Positions 15,669 through 24,705 of a stretch of DNA of 64,000 bases are shown here, in pieces. The notes beneath the pieces were generated by a model that saw only the letters and a list, made by a program, of their open reading frames with translations, searched no databases and was not told the origin of the DNA. The DNA is taken from assembly GCF_018383905.1 (NCBI RefSeq), contig NZ_JAGYWA010000004.1, forward strand, positions 248,001 through 312,000. Direction: 5' to 3'. Position 1 is the stretch's first letter. Each line of letters starts with the position of its first letter. The translations under genes and the position numbers were made by a program. This stretch comes from Flavobacterium branchiicola (lineage in GTDB: Bacteria; Bacteroidota; Bacteroidia; Flavobacteriales; Flavobacteriaceae).

Positions 15669-16655
15669 ATGTCAAACTATACTTTTGAAGATTATAAAAA
15701 TGCTATTAAAGCAAAATATGAAGAGGAAAAAAATGGAGATTATTCAAATAATTTGAATTCTCCTACATCAGCAAATCTTAGAAATTTGTGTGTAAAAAGA
15801 TTTGATGCAAATAATAGTAAAGATGACTTAATTGCTTTTCAATCTTTTTTTGATTTTCCATTCGATAAGGATAAAAAAAACTTGTTTGGAGATGATGAGC
15901 TGAATAAATTAGAAGCAGTTAAGAGGTTTTTTTTAGGTAGAACTGACAAACCAGCCGAAGACACTATTCAATTAGCGGCAATATTGGTAGACCTTCAGCC
16001 AAGACCTTTTAAAGAGTTTAAAAAACAACATGATGCAGAAGATGTAAAAATGTTAAATAAACTTAGAAACAATCTTCCTGAAAAAGAAGTTTTAGCTAAT
16101 GAAGCTATAGAAGAAAAGAAACCTGAAAGTATTATGGATTCATTTGCAAGTTTTCCTGATGAAGAACCTGAACTGGTAGAACCTGAGAAAATAGTACTAA
16201 AGCCAACAACAATACAATCACTTGTTGATATTGGGGAGAAACCAAAACCACCCAAACCACCATCAACCAAATCAAGATATTTTGCAATTGCAGGTGGTTT
16301 ATTCTTATTGTGCCTTTTAGTATATTACGTATCAACGCAAAACCAATGCATGCAATGGACTGGAGATCATTATGAAAAAGTAGATTGCGATTTAAAAATT
16401 GAAGGCATAGGAACAGCAGCTCATATAGAAATTCTGGACAAAAGCCTTGTGAACCTGCAGAAAGTAAATGCTTGTGATACCACAACTTATTTTGATAAAA
16501 ACGGAACAGCAATTATTTGGTATGCCAAAACAGCAAATGGCATTGATTTTTTTAATAGTCATGGCAGACATCCTGAAAGCGGTAATTCACTTAAACCTGT
16601 TACAGAATATATTTTAGGTAAATATGTCTATGGAAAAGGCCTTAAGTGTGAATAG
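15669..16655 (+). CDS. Single-span membrane protein with external C-terminal domain, module B (long form)
   Basis: A 328-residue protein. The N-terminal domain (about 1-130) is homologous to 7536-8159 and shares LNSP, AA-x-LVDLQPRPFKEF and a short YK-x-x-IK-x-KYE-x-EK start. An acidic proline-rich linker and one membrane helix (YFAIAGGLFLLCLLVYYV) follow. The external domain of about 110 residues has four cysteines (QCMQW, VDCD, NACD, LKCE) and a KPVTEYILGKYVYGKG end. The N-terminus should be cytoplasmic, because the positive and charged part precedes the helix. I do not recognise the family. Its place opposite the lipoprotein and kinase in both modules makes a role in the same pathway likely. 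Confidence 0.75.
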   Translation: MSNYTFEDYKNAIKAKYEEEKNGDYSNNLNSPTSANLRNLCVKRFDANNSKDDLIAFQSFFDFPFDKDKKNLFGDDELNKLEAVKRFFLGRTDKPAEDTIQLAAILVDLQPRPFKEFKKQHDAEDVKMLNKLRNNLPEKEVLANEAIEEKKPESIMDSFASFPDEEPELVEPEKIVLKPTTIQSLVDIGEKPKPPKPPSTKSRYFAIAGGLFLLCLLVYYVSTQNQCMQWTGDHYEKVDCDLKIEGIGTAAHIEILDKSLVNLQKVNACDTTTYFDKNGTAIIWYAKTANGIDFFNSHGRHPESGNSLKPVTEYILGKYVYGKGLKCE

Positions 16656-16662
16656 AAAATAA

Positions 16663-16694
16663 AAAACCTCCAAAAAATATATTTTGGAGGTTTT
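16663..16694. terminator. Bidirectional terminator between convergent genes
   Basis: AAAACCTCCAAAA (16663-16675) and TTTTGGAGGTTTT (16682-16694) form a 13-bp perfect stem with a six-base loop. It lies between the convergent ends of the membrane-protein gene and the L,D-transpeptidase gene. Confidence 0.85.
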
Positions 16695-16712
16695 AAGAAG
16701 TTGATTATTCTG

Positions 16713-18329
16713 TTATTCCTGATCAGATTTATAACTGGTATCCTGAGGAAATAAAATACTGTTTAATCTCGTGTCTCTGTTATAAACATCAGCATAAAAA
16801 TTAATTTCACCGTCGCGGGTTACCCAGGCGGTAAAATAACCAATATAGATAGGCACTTTTTTAGGAAGCATAAACGGTAATTCTTTTACACCGCCCATAG
16901 CCTCATTAATTTTTTCAGTCGTCCATTCCGGATAATCTTTTAGCATAGAAATGGCAAGATCTTTTGCTTTCTCAACATTTATACAACCGTGACTAAAAAT
17001 ACGTTTCTCAAAGCCAAAAAGTGTTTTAGAAGGTGAATCATGCATATAGATATCATTTGGATTTGGGAACATAAATTTTACTAAACCTAAAGCATTGTCA
17101 GGACCTGGTTTTTGGCGAACTCTTCCTTTGCTCATTTCCATATTATGATCTGCCAGATAATTTTTATCTTCCGCCATTTTAAGCTTTAGCTCATTATCAA
17201 CAATACTTTGCGGAACCGTCCAGTACGGACTAAAAACGATTCGGTCTATTTGTCCGCTAAAAATGGTTGTTTTGGTTAATGGCGTACCAATAAAAACTTT
17301 TGATACAATATCGAAATTTCCATTCCTAACAAAATAAAGCATAAAAGACGGAATATTGACCATCACATATTCGCTCTGTTTTTCTAACTGCGGAGGAATC
17401 CATCGGCAACGTTCCATATTAAGCATCAGTGTTTTAATACGATCTGTAATCGGTTCATTCATTTGATCGATATGCTCTTTTGCAATAATATAATTTGGTG
17501 TTAGAGCATGGCGTAATTTGTATTTCATTACACCATCCATTAATTCCTGATCGTAAAAATTACTTTTAGAATCTTTAGCCAAATCACCAATCAAGGCAAG
17601 ACGTTCCCTAACCTGTCCAATTGTTGCAGAAGTATCATCCGGTCTTAAATCTTTGAACGGAATATCCATTGTAATGGTTTTCCAGCCATTAGTTTTCTGA
17701 ATGGCAAGATATTTTTTTAAAGCATCCTGAAGTTTATAATATTGGCTAAACAATGCATTTTTGTTTTTATCCAGTAATTCAGGATTCGTAAAAATGGAGT
17801 CTAATAAAGATTCGTAAGATATTTTTTTCTTAGGTAAGTACCATTCGATTTTTTTCTGTCCTTCGGCACTCATTCCCTCAAATACATTTTTTGCATATAG
17901 AATGTACATCGAACTCAATAAAAATTCAGTATCAGATTGCGAAACTTTTTCTGTTCCTTCTTCATTAAAAATAATATCATATTTTTTCTTATAGGGAATT
18001 TTAATTTCGACCCCTTCCTGATAACTTGCATTGAGTTTATTATACAAGAGATAGGCGAACTCCGTTATATCATCTCCATCGTACCAAATAGATTTATAGC
18101 CTTTGTCTTTATAAAGCGTGGCAACATCATTTTGATACGGTTTTAAATCAGAATATTTTTTAAAAAAAGCAACTAGTGCTGCATTGTCGATTGCAGGGCC
18201 GCCATAATTTACAGGAAGTTCTTTGTCTAAATAGCTAATCGCTTTTTTTAGATCATTGTTGGAATAGGTAAAAGTGGTAACAAAAAAAAGGCTCAGCAAA
18301 AGAATTGCTGCTCGGGTAAAGTTTTTCAT
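16713..18329 (-). CDS. L,D-transpeptidase, YcbB-like, with YkuD catalytic domain
   Basis: A periplasmic enzyme that cross-links peptidoglycan through 3-3 bonds or attaches proteins to it. I chose ATG 18329 over the TTG at 18371, since it starts a normal signal peptide (MKNFTRAAILLLSLFFV...FTYS). The 538-residue chain has the large N-terminal scaffold and peptidoglycan-binding-like part of YcbB proteins (about 20-310), then YVMVNIPSFMLYFV. The YkuD domain carries the catalytic S-H-G-C-I-N-V motif (His447, Cys449). The ending KKVPIYIGYFTAWVTRDGEINFY is typical of the family. It is a single gene, convergent with module B. Confidence 0.93.
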   Translation of the reverse strand: MKNFTRAAILLLSLFFVTTFTYSNNDLKKAISYLDKELPVNYGGPAIDNAALVAFFKKYSDLKPYQNDVATLYKDKGYKSIWYDGDDITEFAYLLYNKLNASYQEGVEIKIPYKKKYDIIFNEEGTEKVSQSDTEFLLSSMYILYAKNVFEGMSAEGQKKIEWYLPKKKISYESLLDSIFTNPELLDKNKNALFSQYYKLQDALKKYLAIQKTNGWKTITMDIPFKDLRPDDTSATIGQVRERLALIGDLAKDSKSNFYDQELMDGVMKYKLRHALTPNYIIAKEHIDQMNEPITDRIKTLMLNMERCRWIPPQLEKQSEYVMVNIPSFMLYFVRNGNFDIVSKVFIGTPLTKTTIFSGQIDRIVFSPYWTVPQSIVDNELKLKMAEDKNYLADHNMEMSKGRVRQKPGPDNALGLVKFMFPNPNDIYMHDSPSKTLFGFEKRIFSHGCINVEKAKDLAISMLKDYPEWTTEKINEAMGGVKELPFMLPKKVPIYIGYFTAWVTRDGEINFYADVYNRDTRLNSILFPQDTSYKSDQE

Positions 18330-18800
18330 TTTTTTATGTTTTACGTTACTAAATCTTAGAAAAAAATACAAAACGAAATATAAAAAATGACTTGGGGGCA
18401 GGCTGATATTTTAAAGTAGGTTTTCTAAATATCACCCAAATTTATAAAAAATATCTTAATATTTTATTTTTTTATGAGGTGAAAATGGCAGCAATTTTTA
18501 GTTTTTTTAGATTAAAAAGTTAAAATGAAAAAAAACTGCTTTTTGGTAATTTTTTAAAAGAAAAATTTCGATTTTCTTTGTTTGGTTTTGCTGCGTATAA
18601 TTTTAATTTGTTCGATATGAATAATTTAATCAAGTGTAATAAAATATTTGCTACATTTATATTAACTTAGTTTAACATATTTTTTAACAATACTTTTAAT
18701 TTGAAGTAAAAGTCCTTTTGATTGTTAAAAAGATTTTTTTCAGGCTTTCGCCGAAAGCTGTTAATGCCGCATATCCAGTTGTTTAAATAAAAATAATTAA
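18330..18800. other. Divergent promoter region, AT-rich
   Basis: This gap of 471 bases lies between the divergent L,D-transpeptidase and TolC-type genes. It is very AT-rich and has no open frame or clear hairpin. TACATTTA at 18652-18659 is one base from the TAnnTTTG -7 consensus and points toward the efflux operon, but no well-spaced TTG -33 element precedes it. Confidence 0.4.
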
Positions 18801-20147
18801 ATGCCAATGAATTATTTTTTAGCGAAGAAAAAGCAATTTAGATGTATCATTTTGAGTTTGGTCATTCTTGGACCTGCTATTGGTTTTGCACAGCTGGAAA
18901 ATGGAAAAGAAGCAAGAAGCATAACACTTGAAGAAGCAACGTCATTAGGAATTCAGAATAACAGAAGACTAAAAATGGCAAATGTAGATGTTGCCATTGC
19001 CAATGAAAATGTTGATCAGGCCAAAATAGCAAAAGTTCCCAGAATAGGTTTAAATGCCGGATACAACTATATCGGAAATCCTGTTTTATATGAGGGATTT
19101 TATGAAAACAGAGTTGAGGTTGATTATTACAATCATCAGGGATTTGCCAACATTGTTTCCTCTGTGCCGATTTATGCCGGCGGAGCGATAAATGATAAAA
19201 TCGACCAACAAAAACTGATTTCTCAAATGCAGGAAACGGTAGTTAAAATGACCGAAGCCGAAGTTAAAAATGCTATAGCCGAGTATTATTTTACGCTCGA
19301 AAAATTATACCGTCAGATCGAAGTTACCAAACAAAATATCATTAATACCGATCTCCGTATAAGTCAGTTAAAGTCCAGAGTGGCAAACGGACAAAATCTG
19401 AAAAGTGATTTGTTGAGAACGGAATTACAGCAATCTAATTTTAAAGTTTCGGTTTTTAGAAGTACCAATAATGTCGAGCTTTTTAGTAATTATCTGGATA
19501 TATTAATTGGGCTTCCAACGAATACAATTTTGAAACCTGAAGTCAACGAAAGCATGATTCCGACAGCCGATGTTGATTTACAGCAAAGTCTATCGGAAGC
19601 TTTTCAAAACCGAATGGAAATAAAAAGAGCCGAATTAAATGTCAAATTATCAGAGTCTTCTTTAAGTCTTACCAAAAGTGGATTTAAACCCAATATAAAT
19701 GCGAGCCTTATACTAAATTCTGAATATCCGGCGCAATGGCCAAGTTACCTTAATATTGTTAATTTTTGGGCAGCGGGACTTTCTTTAAATTGGGATGTTT
19801 CCAGTTTTTACAATATAAAACACCGTATTAAAGCAGATAAGTTTCAAATAGATAAAAATAGTATTGCCTTAGATGCTACAAAAGATCAGATTGACCGCGA
19901 AGTAAAAACCGCTTTTATACGATTTGCTGAGAGCAAAAAAAATATTACAACCTATCAAAAAGATGTGGAATTGTCACTCAGTAATTACAAGATTGTCAAA
20001 AGTCGTTACGATAATGATTTTGCTTTAATCAGTGATATGGTTGATGCTGAGCTTCAGTTAAACAATTCAAAAATATCATTGGTCAATGCCAATTTAGATT
20101 TAATAATTCAATATTATTCTTTGCAGTATGCAATGGGCAAACTCTAA
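18801..20147 (+). CDS. TolC family outer-membrane efflux protein
   Basis: The outer-membrane channel of a tripartite exporter. It has 448 residues with a cleavable signal (LSLVILGPAIGFAQ). The two-fold TolC repeat is present: a first strand block around residues 90-130 (GLNAGYNYIGNP, FANIVSSVPIYAGG) and a second around 290-350 (NASLILNSEYPAQW, LSLNWDVSSFYNI), with long helices between. A second ATG lies two codons in, and either could be the start. It is followed 11 bases later by an EmrA-like adaptor and then an MFS pump, so the system is of EmrAB-TolC type. Confidence 0.92.
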   Translation: MPMNYFLAKKKQFRCIILSLVILGPAIGFAQLENGKEARSITLEEATSLGIQNNRRLKMANVDVAIANENVDQAKIAKVPRIGLNAGYNYIGNPVLYEGFYENRVEVDYYNHQGFANIVSSVPIYAGGAINDKIDQQKLISQMQETVVKMTEAEVKNAIAEYYFTLEKLYRQIEVTKQNIINTDLRISQLKSRVANGQNLKSDLLRTELQQSNFKVSVFRSTNNVELFSNYLDILIGLPTNTILKPEVNESMIPTADVDLQQSLSEAFQNRMEIKRAELNVKLSESSLSLTKSGFKPNINASLILNSEYPAQWPSYLNIVNFWAAGLSLNWDVSSFYNIKHRIKADKFQIDKNSIALDATKDQIDREVKTAFIRFAESKKNITTYQKDVELSLSNYKIVKSRYDNDFALISDMVDAELQLNNSKISLVNANLDLIIQYYSLQYAMGKL

Positions 20148-20158
20148 ATAAAAGTAAT

Positions 20159-21220
20159 ATGAGCGAAGAAACTACGCCAGGTGAAATTCAGAAATCGGAT
20201 AAAAAAAGAAATACAGTTTTAACCGTACTGTCTTTTATTTTTTTAATCGCAGGAGCTTTCTGGATTTTAAGCTTGTTTTTTGATTTCAATAATCATGAAT
20301 CGACCAATAATGCACAGGTTGAGGCTTATATGAATAATGTAACTGCCAGAGCAACGGGGCATATTAAAGAAATTAGGTTTGAGGCCAATCAGCTTGTTCA
20401 TGAAGGAGATACGTTGGTTATTCTAGATGATGCAGAATATGCCATAAAAGTAAAACAGGCCGAGGCCGATTTGGCTGTAGCCGAAGGAAGTCTTCATTCG
20501 CTGGAACAAACTATAATTACTTCGATCTCGAATCAGGCAGCGAGCAAAGCAAAACTGGCGGGAGATCTGGCCAATTTACAAAAGGCAGAAAAAGATTATC
20601 AGCGATTTAAAAATATGTATGCAGACTCGGCCGTAACGCGTAATCAGTACGATCAGGTAGTTTCAAAAATGCATTCTGATGAAGCTTATCTCAAAGCCGG
20701 ACAAAAAGAATTGGAAGCCAGTACTTCGATAACTAAACAAAGCAATATAAATCTGGAATCGGCACGAGCTACTGTTAACCGAAAAAAGGCCGACCTCGAT
20801 GCGGCAAAACTGCAGTTTTCGTATACCAGTATTATAGCGCCAACAAATGGTTTTGTAGGAGAACGTAATTTGTCAATAGGCGAATTAGTTAATGCAAATC
20901 AGATCGTGGCGACTATTGTTTTAAATCAAAAAATATGGGTTTCAGCTAATTTTAAAGAAACTCAGATTGAACGAATAAAACAAGGACAACAAGTTGTTAT
21001 AACAATTGATGCCCTTGACGGAAAAGAATTTAAAGGAAAAGTAGTCGATTTTTCACCTGCAACGGGCGCGAAGTTTTCGATGGTAGAACCGGATAATTCA
21101 ACAGGGAATTTTGTGAAAATAACCCAAAGAATTCCCGTAAAAATTGAATTTGAAGCTTCCGCTAAAGATTTAGAAGAAGTAAAACCGGGAATGAATGTAA
21201 CTGTTGATGTAAAAAAATAA
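20159..21220 (+). CDS. HlyD/EmrA family membrane fusion protein
   Basis: A 353-residue periplasmic adaptor anchored by one N-terminal helix (VLTVLSFIFLIAGAFWILSLFF). The biotinyl-lipoyl halves flank a coiled-coil hairpin: NNVTARATGHIKEIRFEANQ and LDDAEYAIKVKQAEADLA on one side, TSIIAPTNGFVGERNLSIGE on the other. The C-terminal beta-barrel ends GMNVTVDVKK. It connects the MFS pump (21224-22792) to the TolC-type channel (18801-20147). Its stop lies three bases before the pump ATG. Confidence 0.93.
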   Translation: MSEETTPGEIQKSDKKRNTVLTVLSFIFLIAGAFWILSLFFDFNNHESTNNAQVEAYMNNVTARATGHIKEIRFEANQLVHEGDTLVILDDAEYAIKVKQAEADLAVAEGSLHSLEQTIITSISNQAASKAKLAGDLANLQKAEKDYQRFKNMYADSAVTRNQYDQVVSKMHSDEAYLKAGQKELEASTSITKQSNINLESARATVNRKKADLDAAKLQFSYTSIIAPTNGFVGERNLSIGELVNANQIVATIVLNQKIWVSANFKETQIERIKQGQQVVITIDALDGKEFKGKVVDFSPATGAKFSMVEPDNSTGNFVKITQRIPVKIEFEASAKDLEEVKPGMNVTVDVKK

Positions 21221-21223
21221 AAG

Positions 21224-22792
21224 ATGATCGCAGGAAAAAAAGGAAGTCTGTTTACCCTTATAGGATTATATGTCCTTACAATTCCTTTTTTTAATGGTAT
21301 CAACGTAACCTCTTATGATAACTCGCAGATTTTGGGACATTTTGGAGAATCAACAACGGCATTTACCTATTCGTTATACATTCCTATTTTTGCCATGCTG
21401 GCTTTTTTGCCTTTAGGATTAAAACTAGGGAAACAAATTCCGGTGCGAACACTTATTTTATCGGCCAGTTTTTTATCTATAATATTTAATACCGCGACAT
21501 TGTTTGTAACATCGATCGAGTGGTTTACTTTTTTCAGATCTTTATTAGCAGTGGTTTCTGTCGTTGGAATTTTTGCTTCAATGATTCCTATCTTATTAAA
21601 GTACAATCCGGTTTTTAATATGGCTTTGCTGTACGGAATTCTTCAGTTTATCCAGAAAGGAAGTCAGCATGTGTATCAATTTTTAGGCGCACATTTTACC
21701 AGTTTTTACAATTGGACTTTCGGAATTTACTTTCTCAATATTAATTTTCTTATCGGAATTATTTTGGCGTGGTATTTCTATAAAGCCGATGTTGCGCCCA
21801 TGAAAGGAAAGTTTCAGTTTGACTGGAGAGGCTGGCTAATCATGATTTTATTTTTTATGGTGATTCTTTTTCTGTGTGCAGAAGGTCAAAGTCGTAATTG
21901 GTTAAGCGATCCGCAAGTACAATTGGCCTGTGCTTTTCTGTTTCTGTTGGCAGGAATTTATTTGCTCCATGTTCGTTATACCGAAGATCCTATAATTGAT
22001 CCTGCTGTTTATCGTCATAAAAATGTAGTGATTGGTGCTTTTGTGATGTTTTATATTGGTGTAATGAACGGGACTGGAACTGTAGTGAAAGGATATATGG
22101 ATAACGTTCTCGGATTTGATTCTGTAACCAGTTCACAAACACATCTTGCCTTGCTAATTGGTATTTCGATTGCCATGCCATTATCAACATATCTGTTATA
22201 CAAACGAATTTATCTGGCTACCATTTTTATTACTGGTTTTGCCTGTTTTGGATTATATCACTTCATTCTGTTTTTTAGGTTTTATCCCGGAATCGATACA
22301 ACCGATTTCTTTCTGCCGCTTATTTTTAAAGGATTAGGAACAGGTTTTCTTTTTCCGATTTCGCTATTATATATTTCAGAAGGAGTTCCGCCAAAACTAA
22401 GCGGATCGCGCATGATGAGCGGAATTATTGCGCAGGCAGTTATCGCATCCTTACTCGGGAGCGCCATTTTAGGAACCTACATTTCAAATCTGAACGTACA
22501 ACATAAAACAGGACTTAGTCAGCAGCTTTCAGGTTTGAATCAGGAAGCTCAAAAACAATTAACAAGTACTAAAAATAAATTTTTATACATGGGATTATCT
22601 GAGGCTGAAGCGCAGAAAAAAGCAGAAAAAAGTTTGTCCAATCAAACGGCTCAGGCTTCTGTTTTGCTGGCGTATAAAGATATATATCTGGTAATGGCAG
22701 CAATTTGTTTTCTGCCCGTATTTATCATTCTGTTGTTTAGACTTTGGCGCAGACCAATTGGCAGAGTAGAGGTAGAACCAATACCGGTTTAA
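21224..22792 (+). CDS. MFS multidrug transporter, DHA2 (EmrB-like) family
   Basis: A 522-residue inner-membrane drug:H+ antiporter with about 14 hydrophobic segments and a soluble loop near the C-terminus (about 425-475, rich in Gln, Lys and Ala). The adaptor and channel genes directly upstream support EmrB-type tripartite export. The classical MFS motif A is degenerate (PLGLKLGKQIP), as often seen in Bacteroidota members. A 55-base gap separates it from the channel-like gene downstream. The substrate is unknown. Confidence 0.88.
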   Translation: MIAGKKGSLFTLIGLYVLTIPFFNGINVTSYDNSQILGHFGESTTAFTYSLYIPIFAMLAFLPLGLKLGKQIPVRTLILSASFLSIIFNTATLFVTSIEWFTFFRSLLAVVSVVGIFASMIPILLKYNPVFNMALLYGILQFIQKGSQHVYQFLGAHFTSFYNWTFGIYFLNINFLIGIILAWYFYKADVAPMKGKFQFDWRGWLIMILFFMVILFLCAEGQSRNWLSDPQVQLACAFLFLLAGIYLLHVRYTEDPIIDPAVYRHKNVVIGAFVMFYIGVMNGTGTVVKGYMDNVLGFDSVTSSQTHLALLIGISIAMPLSTYLLYKRIYLATIFITGFACFGLYHFILFFRFYPGIDTTDFFLPLIFKGLGTGFLFPISLLYISEGVPPKLSGSRMMSGIIAQAVIASLLGSAILGTYISNLNVQHKTGLSQQLSGLNQEAQKQLTSTKNKFLYMGLSEAEAQKKAEKSLSNQTAQASVLLAYKDIYLVMAAICFLPVFIILLFRLWRRPIGRVEVEPIPV

Positions 22793-22847
22793 AAAGTTGA
22801 GGTATAAGGTATTTGAATTCTTTTTAATTTAAAATAGAGTTAGAAGT

Positions 22848-23546
22848 ATGGAATTAAAAAATGATCGGTTTTTCTATCGTTTCTGGACCAGAGAAAGTGG
22901 TATGAGCTGGATGTTGCTTTTGCTTTTTAGCATGCATTTTATTGCAATTCCTTTATTTGGAAGTTACCTGTCGTTTATGGTAATTCTAAGTGTTTTTTGG
23001 ATGTTATTTCTGCTCGCAGGAATTGTTTCTCTGGCAAAAGATAAAAAACAGGCGCTCCGCATTTCAGTTATTCCGTTCTTATTTATTTTGTTCGAATTAA
23101 TCAGCTTTTTTAAGAAAGATGATTTTATTCTAACAATAGATTTTTGCCTGTCTGTACTTTCTATATTTCTTTTGATTGTATTGGTTTTAGCCAAAGTTCT
23201 GGAACCCGGTCCGGTAAACAAGCATCGAATTGTGGGTTCGATTGTAGTTTATATGTTGTTGGTAAATCTTTGGAGCATTATGTATCTGTTTATTTTCAAT
23301 CATATCGACGGAGCGTTTCAAATGCCCGATATCAAATTTGAAATGAACAGTAAGCAGGCTAATTTTTTATATTTCAGTTATATCACAATTACTTCTACGG
23401 GATTTGGAGAAATATTACCGCTTCATCCTTTGGCAAGATCACTGGTTCAGTTAGAAGTTTTAACGGGCGTTTTATACCCTGTAGTTTTAATCGGAAGATT
23501 GGTGGCTGATGCGACTTTTTCCAGAGATAAAAAGCTAAATTCTTAA
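22848..23546 (+). CDS. Ion-channel-like membrane protein with K+ channel-type pore loop
   Basis: A 232-residue protein with about six hydrophobic segments. The last pair flanks a pore loop containing ITITSTGFGEILPLHP. T-x-T-G-F-G-E resembles the potassium-channel selectivity filter (T-x-G-[YF]-G-[DE]), which supports a two-helix pore preceded by a bundle of membrane helices. There is no RCK/TrkA-N regulatory domain. It lies in the same direction as the efflux genes before it and the AI-2E-type permease after it, and could be part of that transcript. Whether it actually conducts potassium is not shown. Confidence 0.75.
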   Translation: MELKNDRFFYRFWTRESGMSWMLLLLFSMHFIAIPLFGSYLSFMVILSVFWMLFLLAGIVSLAKDKKQALRISVIPFLFILFELISFFKKDDFILTIDFCLSVLSIFLLIVLVLAKVLEPGPVNKHRIVGSIVVYMLLVNLWSIMYLFIFNHIDGAFQMPDIKFEMNSKQANFLYFSYITITSTGFGEILPLHPLARSLVQLEVLTGVLYPVVLIGRLVADATFSRDKKLNS

Positions 23547-23590
23547 GAAACAAACAAATCGAATTATATATCTAATTAAAAAGAATAAAA

Positions 23591-24658
23591 ATGGAAAATT
23601 CTAATCTTACCAAACGAAAAGAACTCTTTGGCACTATTTTACAATTGGTTTTTGTTTTGCTTATTGTGGGTTTTTGTTTAATGCTGCTGCTGCCTTTTTT
23701 CATGCCAATACTGTGGGCAATAATACTGGCAGTGATTTTTTATCCCTTTTTTAATTTCCTTCAGGGAAAATTAAAAGGAAGAAAATCTCTGGCATCTGTA
23801 CTTATTACAGTTACAATAGTTGCCCTGATGATTTTACCTGTTATTTATTTTTTGAGTTCAGCAATTAGTAATTTTTTAGAATTAAAAAACAGTTTTGATG
23901 CCGGAACACTTAAAATTGCACCGCCGGGTGAAAGTATAAAAGACTGGCCAATTATAGGAAAACCGCTCTACGAGTTTTTGCATTTACTGTCTTCTGATTT
24001 GCAAAAAGGAATGGTTAAGTACGATGTACAAATAAAAGAAATGTCAAAAAAAGTGATGGAGAGTGTACTAAGTTCCGGAATGGCTTTTCTGCAATTTATT
24101 CTTTCTGTAATTATTGCCGGAATTTTATTAGTTTCAACTGATGCAAGGAATATGGTTATAAAACTGCTTAAAAAAATAGCAGGAAACAAAGCCGAAGAAA
24201 TTGAAGTAATTACCGTTTCAACGATTCATCAGGTGGTAAAAGGAATTCTTGGCGTAGCGGTTATTCAGACTATTATTCAGGCAGTTGGTTTATATATGGC
24301 AGACATTCCTTATGCCGGATTGTTAACGCTGATTTGTCTTATTTTCTCCATTTTGCAAATTGGTCCAATCATTATAAATATTGGGGTGATTATTTATCTT
24401 TTTTCTTTGGGAGATTCAGGTCACGCTATTTTCTGGACGATATTCTTTATCGTGAGCGGACTTTCTGATAATGTTTTAAAACCACTTTTATTAGGAAAAG
24501 GCGCTTTGGTACCCATGCTGATTATTTTTCTGGGTGTAATTGGCGGTTTTATAATGTCAGGATTTATCGGTTTGTTTGTCGGGCCAATAGTATTTTCTAT
24601 CGGTTACAAATTATTTATTGCCTGGCTGGATGACCAGCCCGCTGAAAGTAGTTTATAA
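23591..24658 (+). CDS. AI-2E family transporter (TqsA/PerM-like permease)
   Basis: A 355-residue inner-membrane protein of the PF01594 type. A hydrophobic N-terminal pair is followed by a conserved FYPFFNFLQGKLKGRKSLAS segment, an amphipathic middle domain (about 110-165), and C-terminal helices containing GLLTLICLIFSILQIGP and IVSGLSDNVLKPLLLGKG. GFIGLFVGPIVFSIGYKL is a typical ending. Members export small molecules or ions, and a role in autoinducer-2 release is known only for some. It starts 44 bases after the channel-like gene and is followed by a strong terminator. Confidence 0.88.
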   Translation: MENSNLTKRKELFGTILQLVFVLLIVGFCLMLLLPFFMPILWAIILAVIFYPFFNFLQGKLKGRKSLASVLITVTIVALMILPVIYFLSSAISNFLELKNSFDAGTLKIAPPGESIKDWPIIGKPLYEFLHLLSSDLQKGMVKYDVQIKEMSKKVMESVLSSGMAFLQFILSVIIAGILLVSTDARNMVIKLLKKIAGNKAEEIEVITVSTIHQVVKGILGVAVIQTIIQAVGLYMADIPYAGLLTLICLIFSILQIGPIIINIGVIIYLFSLGDSGHAIFWTIFFIVSGLSDNVLKPLLLGKGALVPMLIIFLGVIGGFIMSGFIGLFVGPIVFSIGYKLFIAWLDDQPAESSL

Positions 24659-24664
24659 AGTACT

Positions 24665-24705
24665 AACTGATTGGTAATTCAGTTGAATTGCCAATCAGTT
24701 TTTTT
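24665..24705 (+). terminator. Terminator of the efflux/permease operon
   Basis: AACTGATTGG (24665-24674) and CCAATCAGTT (24691-24700) form the stem, extended by inner GTAATTCA/TGAATTGC bases, and a T run follows. The run reaches the stop codon of the convergent PAS kinase, so it probably serves both sides. Confidence 0.88.

Noticed and set aside
15568..15756. Plus-strand frame covering the AAAGTC array (62 residues)
   Set aside because: Its composition (KVAKSREKYIRKSFKKSKS) simply reflects the DNA repeats, and it overlaps the start of the supported gene at 15669.
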